Positions 7,775-16,111 of a stretch of 64,000 nt of DNA are shown in pieces. The notes beneath the pieces are model-generated. The model did not search any database and was not told where the DNA came from. It saw only the letters and a program-made list of their open reading frames with translations. The translations under genes and the position numbers were made by a program. The stretch comes from JANMZR01 sp040385875. Lineage in GTDB: Bacteria > Bacteroidota > Bacteroidia > Cytophagales > Spirosomataceae. Position 1 is the stretch's first letter, and each line of letters begins with the position of its first letter. The stretch spans positions 62,001 to 126,000 of the forward strand of contig JAZKGO010000040.1 of the NCBI GenBank assembly GCA_040385875.1, read 5' to 3'.

Positions 7775-8953
7775 ATGAGGAACTTAATCATTTTTGATGA
7801 TCCGATTTTTAGGCAAAAACTGCTCCCTTTGGCCTTCACAAGGCCTATTGGCTTGTTCAGACTGGGGATCGATACATTGGCGGAGAAATGGGCATTTTAC
7901 CTCAGTTCCACCCCCAGCTTTTTAACTGAAAAATACCTGTCAAAAAAGTTTTCCTGCCAATACGATTCTCAGAATTTATATGTGAATGGAGCCTATCTTG
8001 CCAACGAAAATCTAGCCCATGAAATCAATACTCTGCATATAAATGAAGCCATTTTTGAGGGTGAAAATCTAGTGGCGATCTATACTTCTGATCAATTAAG
8101 CTATCCAATCAAACCTGATTTCACAAAAATTAACAAAAAATTAATTTCATTTAATTCAATTGCCATTCGGCAATTATCCGATATTTTCATTTACAATGGT
8201 AAACAGCTTGAAGCTGACTTTCAACGAATTACAAGAGGCATTAACTCACAAAAAGTGAATGATCCTTTCACGGTTTTATACAATGAAAGTAATGTATTTA
8301 TCAGTGAAAATGTAAGCATAAAATCAGCTATATTGGATGCCAGTACTGGGCCAATTTTTATAGATAAAAATGCTAAAATTGAAATAGGAGCACTTATTCA
8401 GGGACCTTTCTATTTGGGTGAAAATTCTATCCTCAGTCTCGGTGCAAAAATCAGACCTAACACCACCATTGGCCCTTATTGCAAAGTGGGTGGTGAGGTG
8501 AGCAAGTCCGTTATTTTTGGCTATTCCAACAAAAGTCACGATGGTTTCATGGGTTGTTCCGTGATTGGTGAATGGTGCAACTGGGGTGCTGGTACCAATA
8601 ACTCTAATCTCAAAAATGATTATGGTCTAGTAAGTATGTACGATTATGCTCAAAAAAAACTCATCAGTACTGGGCAATTATTTGCTGGAACAATGATGGG
8701 TGATTATAGTAAAACTGCCATTGGCACTCAATTGAATACAGGTACTGTGGTGGGGGTAAGTGCTAATCTGTTTCAAACAGGCTTTCCGGCCAAACATATA
8801 CCTTCTTTCACTTGGGGCGGCTCCGAAAATGAATCAGTAAAGTATCGATTGGACAAAGCCATTGAGGTAATCATAGAAACGATGAAACGCCGTAATGTAA
8901 CATTGACAGAAAATGAGGTTGAAATATTAACGGAGATTTTCAATACGCAATAA
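7775..8953 (+). CDS. Alternative GlmU-type sugar nucleotidyltransferase/acyltransferase
   Basis: The 392-aa protein resembles the Bacteroidota alternative GlmU family (predicted UDP-GlcNAc diphosphorylase/glucosamine-1-phosphate N-acetyltransferase, for peptidoglycan and LPS precursor supply). The N-terminal part starts MRNLIIFDDPIFRQKLLPLAFTRP with the LAFTRPIG motif of the family. From about residue 190 to 335 there is a left-handed beta-helix with hexapeptide repeats (IGALIQGPFYLGENSILSLGAKIRPNTTIG). The segment EWCNWGAGTNNSNLKNDYG matches the acetyltransferase active region. The start ATG is 24 bases beyond the rpmE2 terminator. Only 40 bases separate it from holB, so an operon is likely. 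Confidence 0.85.
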   Translation: MRNLIIFDDPIFRQKLLPLAFTRPIGLFRLGIDTLAEKWAFYLSSTPSFLTEKYLSKKFSCQYDSQNLYVNGAYLANENLAHEINTLHINEAIFEGENLVAIYTSDQLSYPIKPDFTKINKKLISFNSIAIRQLSDIFIYNGKQLEADFQRITRGINSQKVNDPFTVLYNESNVFISENVSIKSAILDASTGPIFIDKNAKIEIGALIQGPFYLGENSILSLGAKIRPNTTIGPYCKVGGEVSKSVIFGYSNKSHDGFMGCSVIGEWCNWGAGTNNSNLKNDYGLVSMYDYAQKKLISTGQLFAGTMMGDYSKTAIGTQLNTGTVVGVSANLFQTGFPAKHIPSFTWGGSENESVKYRLDKAIEVIIETMKRRNVTLTENEVEILTEIFNTQ

Positions 8954-8993
8954 TTGAACTCGATATTTTGAAAATAAAAAACAAAGTTTTAAA

Positions 8994-10154
8994 GTGCAGT
9001 TTAAAGAAATTCCAGGTCTTTCTGATTTAAAATCGGCTCTCATACAATCAGTAAAAAGGAGCCATGTGTCTCATAGTCAGCTATTTTACAGTGCTGAAGG
9101 TGGCGCACAACTGGCCATGGCTTTTGCTTATGCTACTTATATCAATTGTGAAAATCGTCAAGAAACCGACTCTTGTGGAGCCTGTGCTTCCTGCCACAAA
9201 ATGGCCAAGATTGCTCACCCAGATTTTCACCAAGTATTTGCCATTCCCTCCAAAACTGCCAAAGAAAAGGGTGGCGGCGACTCAGACAAAAAAGGCTCAA
9301 CAATAGACGACTATGTACCTCTTTGGCGAACATTTTTACAAAAAAATATTTATCAATCATTGGCCGATTGGCATGAGCACATTGGTGCTGAAAAAAATAA
9401 GCAAGCCGCCATATCCGCCGAGGAAGCTCGAAAAATAATTCAAAAAGTCTCTTTAAAAGCTTACGAAGCCGAATATAAAATTTTGATTGTTTGGCTGCCA
9501 GAGTTGATGAACAGCTCAGCGGCCAATGCGATTTTGAAGGTGTTGGAAGAACCACCCGCAAAAACGCTTTTTTTGATGGTATCCAATGACCCCAATAAAC
9601 TTTTACCAACTATTCTATCCAGAACTATTTTGGTAAATATCCCTTTATTTGAGGATAACAATATCGTTAATTATCTGGTATACAACAATATAGCAGAAAA
9701 TACCAGAGCAAAGCAAGTGGCCTATCTGGCAGAAGGAAATCTTTCAAAAGCGATAGAAATAGTGAATCAGGCAGATGAGGGATTGCATGAAAACTTTGCT
9801 GTATGGATGCGACTTTGCTTCAAACCTGATATTGCTGGGCTGATCAAACAAGCCGATCAATTTGCTTTACAATCCAAAACTGCTCAAAAACAGTTGTTGG
9901 AGTATGGCCTTTCTATGTTTAGAGACATTTTCTTATGGATAAACGGCGGTCAAAAATTGATCAGATTGGAAGGTGATGAACTCCAATTTGTCGAACGGTT
10001 TGGCAAAGTAGTCAATCCCGATAGTTTGGAATTTATCACCAATGAAATGAGTGAAACCAGCTATCATCTGGAAAGAAATGCAAATGCTAAAATATTATTT
10101 TTAGACCTTTCGTTGAGAATAGTGAAAGTCATTAAATTGAACAAACAAGGATAA
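8994..10154 (+). CDS. holB: DNA polymerase III delta-prime subunit (clamp loader)
   Basis: A component of the clamp loader that places the beta sliding clamp on primed DNA. The AAA+ protein of 386 aa has the zinc module Cys52-X8-Cys61-X2-Cys64-X2-Cys67. Where an active loader ATPase would have a Walker A motif it shows AEGGAQLA, as expected of the non-ATP-binding delta-prime. Segments MNSSAANAILKVLEEPP and ILSRTILVNIPL (sensor/SRC-like) are characteristic. The start is GTG at 8994, chosen because MQFKEIPGL is the conserved beginning of the family. It lies 40 bases after the alternative glmU. Confidence 0.92.
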   Translation: MQFKEIPGLSDLKSALIQSVKRSHVSHSQLFYSAEGGAQLAMAFAYATYINCENRQETDSCGACASCHKMAKIAHPDFHQVFAIPSKTAKEKGGGDSDKKGSTIDDYVPLWRTFLQKNIYQSLADWHEHIGAEKNKQAAISAEEARKIIQKVSLKAYEAEYKILIVWLPELMNSSAANAILKVLEEPPAKTLFLMVSNDPNKLLPTILSRTILVNIPLFEDNNIVNYLVYNNIAENTRAKQVAYLAEGNLSKAIEIVNQADEGLHENFAVWMRLCFKPDIAGLIKQADQFALQSKTAQKQLLEYGLSMFRDIFLWINGGQKLIRLEGDELQFVERFGKVVNPDSLEFITNEMSETSYHLERNANAKILFLDLSLRIVKVIKLNKQG

Positions 10155-10177
10155 GAATCAATCGGAATAGTTCAATA

Positions 10178-10209
10178 TTTGTTGACTGAACTGATTTTTT
10201 ATAAGTTTG
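10178..10209 (+). promoter_or_regulatory. hemC promoter
   Basis: TTTG at 10178-10181 (with an overlapping TTG at 10182-10184), then TAAGTTTG at 10202-10209. The spacing of 17-20 bases fits the Bacteroidota consensus. The hemC start lies 59 bases further on. Confidence 0.65.
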
Positions 10210-10268
10210 CGAAATATAATCCACATTAAAACTGGCTATTTTGGCCAAAAAAATACAAATAAAAATTA

Positions 10269-11192
10269 ATGAGACCAATTAAATTGGGTACACGTGCCAG
10301 CAAATTGGCTTTATGGCAAGCCATCGAAGTAAAAAAAATGCTGGAAAAAGTTGGGCTTGCTGTTGAAATTGTTAAAATTGAAACTAAGGGTGATAAAATA
10401 TTAGATAGAGCCCTCTCAAAAATCGGATCGAAAGGAGTATTTACAGAGGAACTAGAGACAAAATTATTGTCTGGAGAGATTGATATTGTACAACATTCGG
10501 CGAAAGACTTACAAGCTAGCTTACCAAAAGGATTGGAAATTATTGCAATTACCAAGCGAGAAAAAGCCAATGATGTGGTGATTAGTTTTGATGAAAACTT
10601 CAAACTTAAAAATGCCAAAAACCATATAGTCGCCACCTCCTCTACACGTAGAGTGGCCACCCTCAAACACTATTATTCCAATATACAAACGACAGATATA
10701 AGGGGTAATTTGCAAACCAGATTCAAAAAATTGGAAGAGGGAATTGCCGATGCAATGATACTTGCCTATGCGGGCGTTCATCGGATGGGATACGAAAAAT
10801 ATATTGTGGAAGTACTTGATTTAGAAATGTTTACACCAGCAGTAGGTCAGGGAAGTATAGCCATTGAATGTGCAGAAAGCCTAGATATTACCACTAAAAA
10901 CCTGATTAGATCAGCCTGTAATCATCTTGAATCTGAGATTTGTATCTCCACAGAAAGAGCCTTTCTCAAAACCTTGCAAGGTGGTTGTAGCATTCCCGTA
11001 TTTGGTTATGCCACGGTTGATAATACCTCCGAAATAAACATTACCGGTGGCATCATTAGTTTGAATGGAAGCCAACAAATAAGCCATATAATAGTAGGCA
11101 CAAATCCTGATAGCCTAGGCAATGAATTGGGTAAATACATTCTTGAAAATGGTGGTCAGGAAATATTGGACGAAATCAAACGAAACCTTTAA
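10269..11192 (+). CDS. hemC: Hydroxymethylbilane synthase (porphobilinogen deaminase)
   Basis: This enzyme joins four porphobilinogen units into hydroxymethylbilane in tetrapyrrole (haem) synthesis. The 307-aa protein begins MRPIKLGTRASKLALWQA. It contains the catalytic Asp80 in HSAKDLQ, the Arg-rich substrate site SSTRRVATL, and Cys240 in LQGGCSIP, which carries the dipyrromethane cofactor. It stands alone here with its own promoter. Its TAA (11190-11192) overlaps the stop of the convergent glycosyltransferase gene. Length and motifs are normal. Confidence 0.96.
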   Translation: MRPIKLGTRASKLALWQAIEVKKMLEKVGLAVEIVKIETKGDKILDRALSKIGSKGVFTEELETKLLSGEIDIVQHSAKDLQASLPKGLEIIAITKREKANDVVISFDENFKLKNAKNHIVATSSTRRVATLKHYYSNIQTTDIRGNLQTRFKKLEEGIADAMILAYAGVHRMGYEKYIVEVLDLEMFTPAVGQGSIAIECAESLDITTKNLIRSACNHLESEICISTERAFLKTLQGGCSIPVFGYATVDNTSEINITGGIISLNGSQQISHIIVGTNPDSLGNELGKYILENGGQEILDEIKRNL

Positions 11193-12187
11193 ATCGTTTT
11201 TACCATTTCAATCAATTTCTTGAGTTGCTTGATGGCCCATTTACGTGGGCGCTGGCCTCTACGAGGGTAGGTCCACGGCACAGGAGGCTTCATATAGGCA
11301 CAGGCAAATTGTTGAAAATATTCATATCCGTTTGTCTGAAGTGTTTTAGCATAACCATCAAACAAAGCTTTGATATCAGGCCTTGTCTCAAAGCTATATC
11401 TATTTTGGTACTTCGAAATATGGGTGGGTTTTTCAGGATTATAGCCACTATAATGAAAAAAAACCAACGGTTGATCCACATTGACAAAATACTTTTCTGA
11501 TTTAAAACCGAGATTTCGCTCGTGCAGGTTCCAATAGGCCATATTATACCCTAAATGCCTGTATATCAATACTTTTTGCCAATAGATAGGGGCAAAATTC
11601 ACCCAAAGCTGGTCAACAAACATGCCATTGGCGAGGTCGATAAAGCATTCGAATCGTAACTTTTGTTGCCACCATTTCAAAAACTCAATCGTTTCAGCGG
11701 TTCGGGAAGTGCCAATAAAGCCCAAATTAAAAACACCAGTATTGAGCAAATCTCTTTCTTTAGGATTGAGGCCATCAGGATACGGTGATAGTGTATGGGG
11801 CGTTAAAACAAGACTATAATGCTCTAAATTCTGATCCAAATCTGATAAGGGCTCAAAAACCTCGATGTCGGGATCAAAATAGGAAACCGTTTGAGCTTCG
11901 GGGTATTTATCATAAAAATATTGAAGAAAAAACGGTTTTACAGCCGTATTCAATTCCGTGATGTTATAGCGGTCAAACATATCCGCAAAGCCTTCAATAG
12001 TCAATTTTTCTACTTCAACTAGCTCATAATCAGGTAATTTTGTGCGATCTACCGCCGAACCTTCTAGCCTATCAACCAATCCGATAAAAAATTGATAATC
12101 AGGGTTTTGTTTGGTTAGGCTGTCACCCAAAGTTTTGGCTTGTGCCAGATAATTGATGGAGCAAATAGTAAAAGCAATTTTGTTCAT
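11189..12187 (-). CDS. Glycosyltransferase-like protein with DxD motif
   Basis: A 332-aa probable cytoplasmic glycosyltransferase. It starts MNKIAFTICSINYLAQAKTL, a GT-A-type nucleotide-binding beginning seen in GT2/GT8-like enzymes. It has a DxD-like metal site in SYFDPDIEVF near residues 108-117, plus an NTGVFNLGF segment usual in GT8-like folds. The frame stays open upstream to 12256, but the ATG at 12187 fits the family start better. The donor and acceptor are unknown. The stop codon overlaps that of hemC on the other strand, so the two genes converge with no space between them. Confidence 0.75.
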   Translation of the reverse strand: MNKIAFTICSINYLAQAKTLGDSLTKQNPDYQFFIGLVDRLEGSAVDRTKLPDYELVEVEKLTIEGFADMFDRYNITELNTAVKPFFLQYFYDKYPEAQTVSYFDPDIEVFEPLSDLDQNLEHYSLVLTPHTLSPYPDGLNPKERDLLNTGVFNLGFIGTSRTAETIEFLKWWQQKLRFECFIDLANGMFVDQLWVNFAPIYWQKVLIYRHLGYNMAYWNLHERNLGFKSEKYFVNVDQPLVFFHYSGYNPEKPTHISKYQNRYSFETRPDIKALFDGYAKTLQTNGYEYFQQFACAYMKPPVPWTYPRRGQRPRKWAIKQLKKLIEMVKTI

Positions 12188-12341
12188 TCGAAGGAATTTT
12201 CCCCTAAAGGGAATTATTAATAGAAATATTTTACAAAAATACCATAAATAAAGCAAAATGCATTAATCCAACTGACCTGCCCGTTTTTGATTTAACCAAT
12301 CAATTTTTTGAGGTATATTTACACATTCAAATTTCCGAAAT

Positions 12342-13082
12342 ATGTGCTTACAACAAAAAACAAAACTTCATTACAAAAAACAGACTTTACTCCTACTTTA
12401 TCTTTTTATCATTGGGATTAAGCCTCTTTATTCGCAAAGTAAAAAGGATTATTTAGTGACCATTCACACGAAATTTGGAGAGATGAATTTGGTTTTGTTT
12501 GATAAAACACCTAAACACAAAGCCAACTTTTTGAAATTGGTAAATGATAAATTTTATGATAGTACGCTCTTTCACAGGGTGATACAAAATTTCATGATTC
12601 AAGGCGGAGACCCAAAATCAAAAAAAGCAAAAGTGGGCGAAGGGCTTGGAAGCGGCGACGTAGGTTATAAAATTCCAGTTGAAATATTGCCTGAATTATT
12701 TCATAAAAAAGGTGCTTTAGCCGCTGCCCGTGACAATAATCCAGAAAAAGCATCCTCTGGATGTCAATTTTATGTGGTGCAAGGCAAAATCTGGAATGAA
12801 ACCGACCTTGAAGCTCAAATTAAAAGAAGCGGACGGGCTTTCACAGAGGAGCAAAAACAAGTTTATAAAACCGTTGGGGGTTCCCCTCATTTGGATGGCA
12901 ATTATACCGTTTTTGGTCAACTCATATCGGGTACGGCGGTGCTTGACTCAATCGCCAATGTAAAAAAAGGGGTCAGAGACCGTCCTGCTGAAGATTTAGC
13001 GATGAAGATAACAGCAAAAAAAATGCGGAAGAAAAAAATCGTTAAAAAATATGCTGATAAATCTATAGCGTTTAGCTTTTGA
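12342..13082 (+). CDS. Exported cyclophilin-type peptidyl-prolyl cis-trans isomerase
   Basis: A protein-folding catalyst. The 246-aa precursor has a hydrophobic signal segment (about residues 15-31, TLLLLYLFIIGIKPLYSQS), indicating export to the periplasm. The cyclophilin domain shows the active-site block LFHRVIQNFMIQGGD with its catalytic Arg, and SSGCQFYVVQG. A family insertion (residues about 150-185) and a Lys-rich C-terminal tail are typical of Bacteroidota homologues. It is the first gene of a rightward series; the next start is 28 bases downstream. Confidence 0.92.
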   Translation: MCLQQKTKLHYKKQTLLLLYLFIIGIKPLYSQSKKDYLVTIHTKFGEMNLVLFDKTPKHKANFLKLVNDKFYDSTLFHRVIQNFMIQGGDPKSKKAKVGEGLGSGDVGYKIPVEILPELFHKKGALAAARDNNPEKASSGCQFYVVQGKIWNETDLEAQIKRSGRAFTEEQKQVYKTVGGSPHLDGNYTVFGQLISGTAVLDSIANVKKGVRDRPAEDLAMKITAKKMRKKKIVKKYADKSIAFSF

Positions 13083-13110
13083 CCAAAATAGATTTTGAAT
13101 CAACTGTAAA

Positions 13111-14022
13111 ATGAAAAAAATATTACTAACGGGCTCCAATGGATTATTAGGGCAAAAGCTGGTGGGGCTTTTGCACAAGAGGCCTGATATTGAACTTTTT
13201 GCTACTGCAAAGGGGCAAAATAGGTTGCATTATAATGATGGTTACACTTTTTTGTCGATGGATATTATTGATGAAAACCGTGTTAGGGAGGTAATTGGAG
13301 AGGTGAAGCCCGATGTGATTATCCATACCGCAGCAATGACCAATGTAGATCAGTGCGAAAGTGAACGTGAGCTTTGCTGGGAAATGAATGTAAATGCCTT
13401 AAAATATTTAGTAAAAGCCTGTGAATCAAATGGTTGTTTTTTGGTACATCTTTCCACTGATTTTATTTTTGACGGAGAAGCGGGCCCTTACCACGAGAAT
13501 GATCAGCCCAACCCTATCTCCTATTATGGAGAAAGCAAACTGGCGGCGGAAGAAATAATATTGGCTTCCTCGATTAAGTGGTCCATTGCCCGCACCGTAT
13601 TGGTTTATGGGATTGTGGAAGATATGAGTCGAACCAACATTATACTTTGGGTAAAAAAGTCACTCGAAGATGGTAAAAAAATAAATGTGGTAACTGATCA
13701 GTTTCGTACTCCAACTTTGGCCGAAGATTTGGCGATGGGATGTTGGTTGATTGCGGAGAAGGAGGCTACTGGCATTTTTAATATTTCAGGAAAAGATTTT
13801 TTGACGCCCTATGAAATGGCCATTAAAACTGCCGATTATTTTGGTTTGGATAAAAGTTTGATTAATCCTGCAGACTCTAGCACTTTTAGCCAGCCAGCCA
13901 AAAGGCCTCCACGCACTGGGTTTATAATCGATAAAGCGGTTGCCCTTTTGGGCTATCACCCGCATTCGTTTGACGAAGGCATCAAAGTGGTGGCTGAGCA
14001 ATTTAACAACGTCAGTAATTAA
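13111..14022 (+). CDS. RmlD-like NAD(P)-dependent sugar reductase
   Basis: A short-chain dehydrogenase of the RmlD/dTDP-4-dehydrorhamnose reductase type, 303 aa. The Rossmann motif is GSNGLLG (residues 8-14). HTAAMTNVDQCE, HLSTDFIFDG and the catalytic YYGESK are the family's signature blocks. Such enzymes reduce nucleotide-linked 4-keto sugars. No other rml gene is present in the window, so the exact substrate is uncertain, and other extended-SDR roles remain possible. It sits between the cyclophilin and a membrane protein gene in the same direction. Confidence 0.8.
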   Translation: MKKILLTGSNGLLGQKLVGLLHKRPDIELFATAKGQNRLHYNDGYTFLSMDIIDENRVREVIGEVKPDVIIHTAAMTNVDQCESERELCWEMNVNALKYLVKACESNGCFLVHLSTDFIFDGEAGPYHENDQPNPISYYGESKLAAEEIILASSIKWSIARTVLVYGIVEDMSRTNIILWVKKSLEDGKKINVVTDQFRTPTLAEDLAMGCWLIAEKEATGIFNISGKDFLTPYEMAIKTADYFGLDKSLINPADSSTFSQPAKRPPRTGFIIDKAVALLGYHPHSFDEGIKVVAEQFNNVSN

Positions 14023-14064
14023 TTGAATATGAATAATAATGAGGCCTTCAATTAAATTTTAGAG

Positions 14065-16092
14065 ATGAAATTTCCCAAGCTTACTCATTCGATTGTTCTC
14101 CTATTATTTGCGGTATTATTAATGCCTACCAGCTCAATTAGGCCCATGGCTGGTATTGGTTTGGAGGCGAGTTGGCACCAGGCATTGGCCATGGCTTTGG
14201 AGAATAAAATGTTTTTTGGTACTGATTTCATCTTCAGATTTGGGCCTTTGGGTTTTCTCGAAAATGGATTTTTACCAGAAATTGTACATGTAGGCGCCCA
14301 ACTACTATTTGATTTATACATCCTTTTTAATCTGCTTTTTGTCATTCACTATGCCCTCAAAAAAGCCAGAATCAAATGGGTAGCCATAGTCGCATTGCTG
14401 GCGATAATATTACCCTGGGGCTTTATTGCCGATGCCACATTTACCCTCCTTTTTCTATTTTTATTCAATCTTTTTCATGCCAATGAAAACAGAAGAAGCT
14501 TTACCTTATATAATGCAGTATTTATCGCAGCATTGATGTTTTTTATCAAAGTGAATTTTAGTTTGGTTATCAGTCTACTGCTTTATTCCTCATTAATTTA
14601 TTTGTGGCTAACCCAACGTTTTTTTTGGCGAGAATTAATGGCTGTGGTAATTACCCACCTGTTTTTAATCTATTGGGGAGCATACCAATTGAGAGTGGAT
14701 ATTTATCAATATTTGGTATCCAGCATCCATATTATTGAAACCTATGACGACTCCAATGCCAATATTCAACTGAATCTTCCAGTTTTTTATACCATTCTTT
14801 GTATCGCTATCGCCATTACTCTATTCACTTTGGTAGTTTTTTTCAAAAATGCCAAACAGGTCTATAAACGACAGGACTATCTATTTACTTTTCTGATGGT
14901 TTTTTCGGCTATGTACTTGTCGTTTAAGCAACAATTTACCGACCTCACTGCCAAAAATGCGATGGCCTATTTTTTGTTTATTCCACCGTTACTCTCCTTA
15001 CTTTGGATATTTTTACGAGATTCCGATCGTTGGTTTTCCAGATTGGCCATAAGTTCGTTGGTTTTTTCAACCATTGCTTTTCAGCTTCTCCGATACGAAA
15101 ATAGCACCACCACTAACGGTTATTGGAAAGGATTTTTCCCAAAAGAAGTGGTTTATTTCAATGCAAAATATGGTGGACCAGCCAACCGATTAAAAAAGGC
15201 AGAACCCCTCATAGACTTTGTGAATATCATTAAATTGCACACACCTTATGGTTATATTAAAAGCCTGGCAGACAATCAGTTCACTACCTATTTCCCCAAA
15301 TATAATAAGCAAAATAGGATTCTTCCGAAAGCGGTTTCTGAAATGATTGGCGAAGGTACGGTGGATATTTTGCCTCAGGAAGTTTCTTATATTTTTTATA
15401 ATCACCTCCATTACAACCCGAGGCCAACCATCCAAAGCAATCAAGCGGTCGGCACTTATTTAGAACAAAAAAATTGGGATAAATACCACTCCAAAACAGC
15501 TCCTGATTATCTATTCAGTCAGTATGCGCCTAGCCCAAATAGAAATTTTATGTGGACTGAAACCCTTACAAAATTGGCAATCATTCGGAATTATGAAATG
15601 GCTAGTTTGATCAGTGTTCCGCAATATCATTCGGCTATAAACCGCTCAAGTTCAGATACTTTAACGGTTTACAAAAAAAGGAAAAAGCACTTGCAATATA
15701 TTGAAAATCAAATAGATAGCATTGGAATAACTTTAAAAGAAGAACTTCCAATCAAGCAATCAAAAAACTTGGTTATTTTAAAGGCTAAATTCAACTATTC
15801 GTGGCAAGGGCTGGTGACAAGGTACTTTTTTCAGGCACCGTTTGTTTACGCTCATATCACGTATAGCAATGGAACCAAAGCTAAGTTCAGGGCAATTGTG
15901 CCCGCTTTTGAAAGTGGGGTAATAATCAATCAAAATGTGCAAAGCAACCACGATTTGGATCAGTTTTTTGCTGGAAAACCACTTAAAAATCAGGTGCAAT
16001 CCATCAGATTTGAGTCTAAAAATAGTTGGGGTTTTGACCCAACTATTGAAATTAAGCTCTCAGAAGTTGAATTTGTTAAAAAGGATTTTTGA
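14065..16092 (+). CDS. Polytopic membrane protein of unknown function
   Basis: A 675-aa protein. The N-terminal 340 residues or so are strongly hydrophobic, with about ten probable membrane helices, starting with KLTHSIVLLLFAVLLMP. The rest is a polar, probably extracytoplasmic domain. The early loop GLEASWHQALAMALENKMFFG followed by FRFGPLGFLENG resembles uncharacterised membrane proteins seen in several phyla, perhaps of the GT-C glycosyltransferase type. I cannot assign a reaction. It lies 42 bases after the RmlD-like gene and 19 bases before the next gene, so it probably belongs to the same transcript. Confidence 0.7.
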   Translation: MKFPKLTHSIVLLLFAVLLMPTSSIRPMAGIGLEASWHQALAMALENKMFFGTDFIFRFGPLGFLENGFLPEIVHVGAQLLFDLYILFNLLFVIHYALKKARIKWVAIVALLAIILPWGFIADATFTLLFLFLFNLFHANENRRSFTLYNAVFIAALMFFIKVNFSLVISLLLYSSLIYLWLTQRFFWRELMAVVITHLFLIYWGAYQLRVDIYQYLVSSIHIIETYDDSNANIQLNLPVFYTILCIAIAITLFTLVVFFKNAKQVYKRQDYLFTFLMVFSAMYLSFKQQFTDLTAKNAMAYFLFIPPLLSLLWIFLRDSDRWFSRLAISSLVFSTIAFQLLRYENSTTTNGYWKGFFPKEVVYFNAKYGGPANRLKKAEPLIDFVNIIKLHTPYGYIKSLADNQFTTYFPKYNKQNRILPKAVSEMIGEGTVDILPQEVSYIFYNHLHYNPRPTIQSNQAVGTYLEQKNWDKYHSKTAPDYLFSQYAPSPNRNFMWTETLTKLAIIRNYEMASLISVPQYHSAINRSSSDTLTVYKKRKKHLQYIENQIDSIGITLKEELPIKQSKNLVILKAKFNYSWQGLVTRYFFQAPFVYAHITYSNGTKAKFRAIVPAFESGVIINQNVQSNHDLDQFFAGKPLKNQVQSIRFESKNSWGFDPTIEIKLSEVEFVKKDF

Positions 16093-16111
16093 AAATCAAT
16101 CTCTCCGATTT

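Noticed and set aside
9142..9609. 155-codon reverse frame inside holB.
   Set aside because: Lies antisense to a clear holB with intact motifs; no family resemblance. A shadow of the coding strand.
15935..16111. N-terminal extension of the large CarboxypepD_reg protein into the previous gene.
   Set aside because: It would overlap the membrane protein gene by 158 bases and put 59 residues before a clean signal peptide. The ATG at 16112 is far better.
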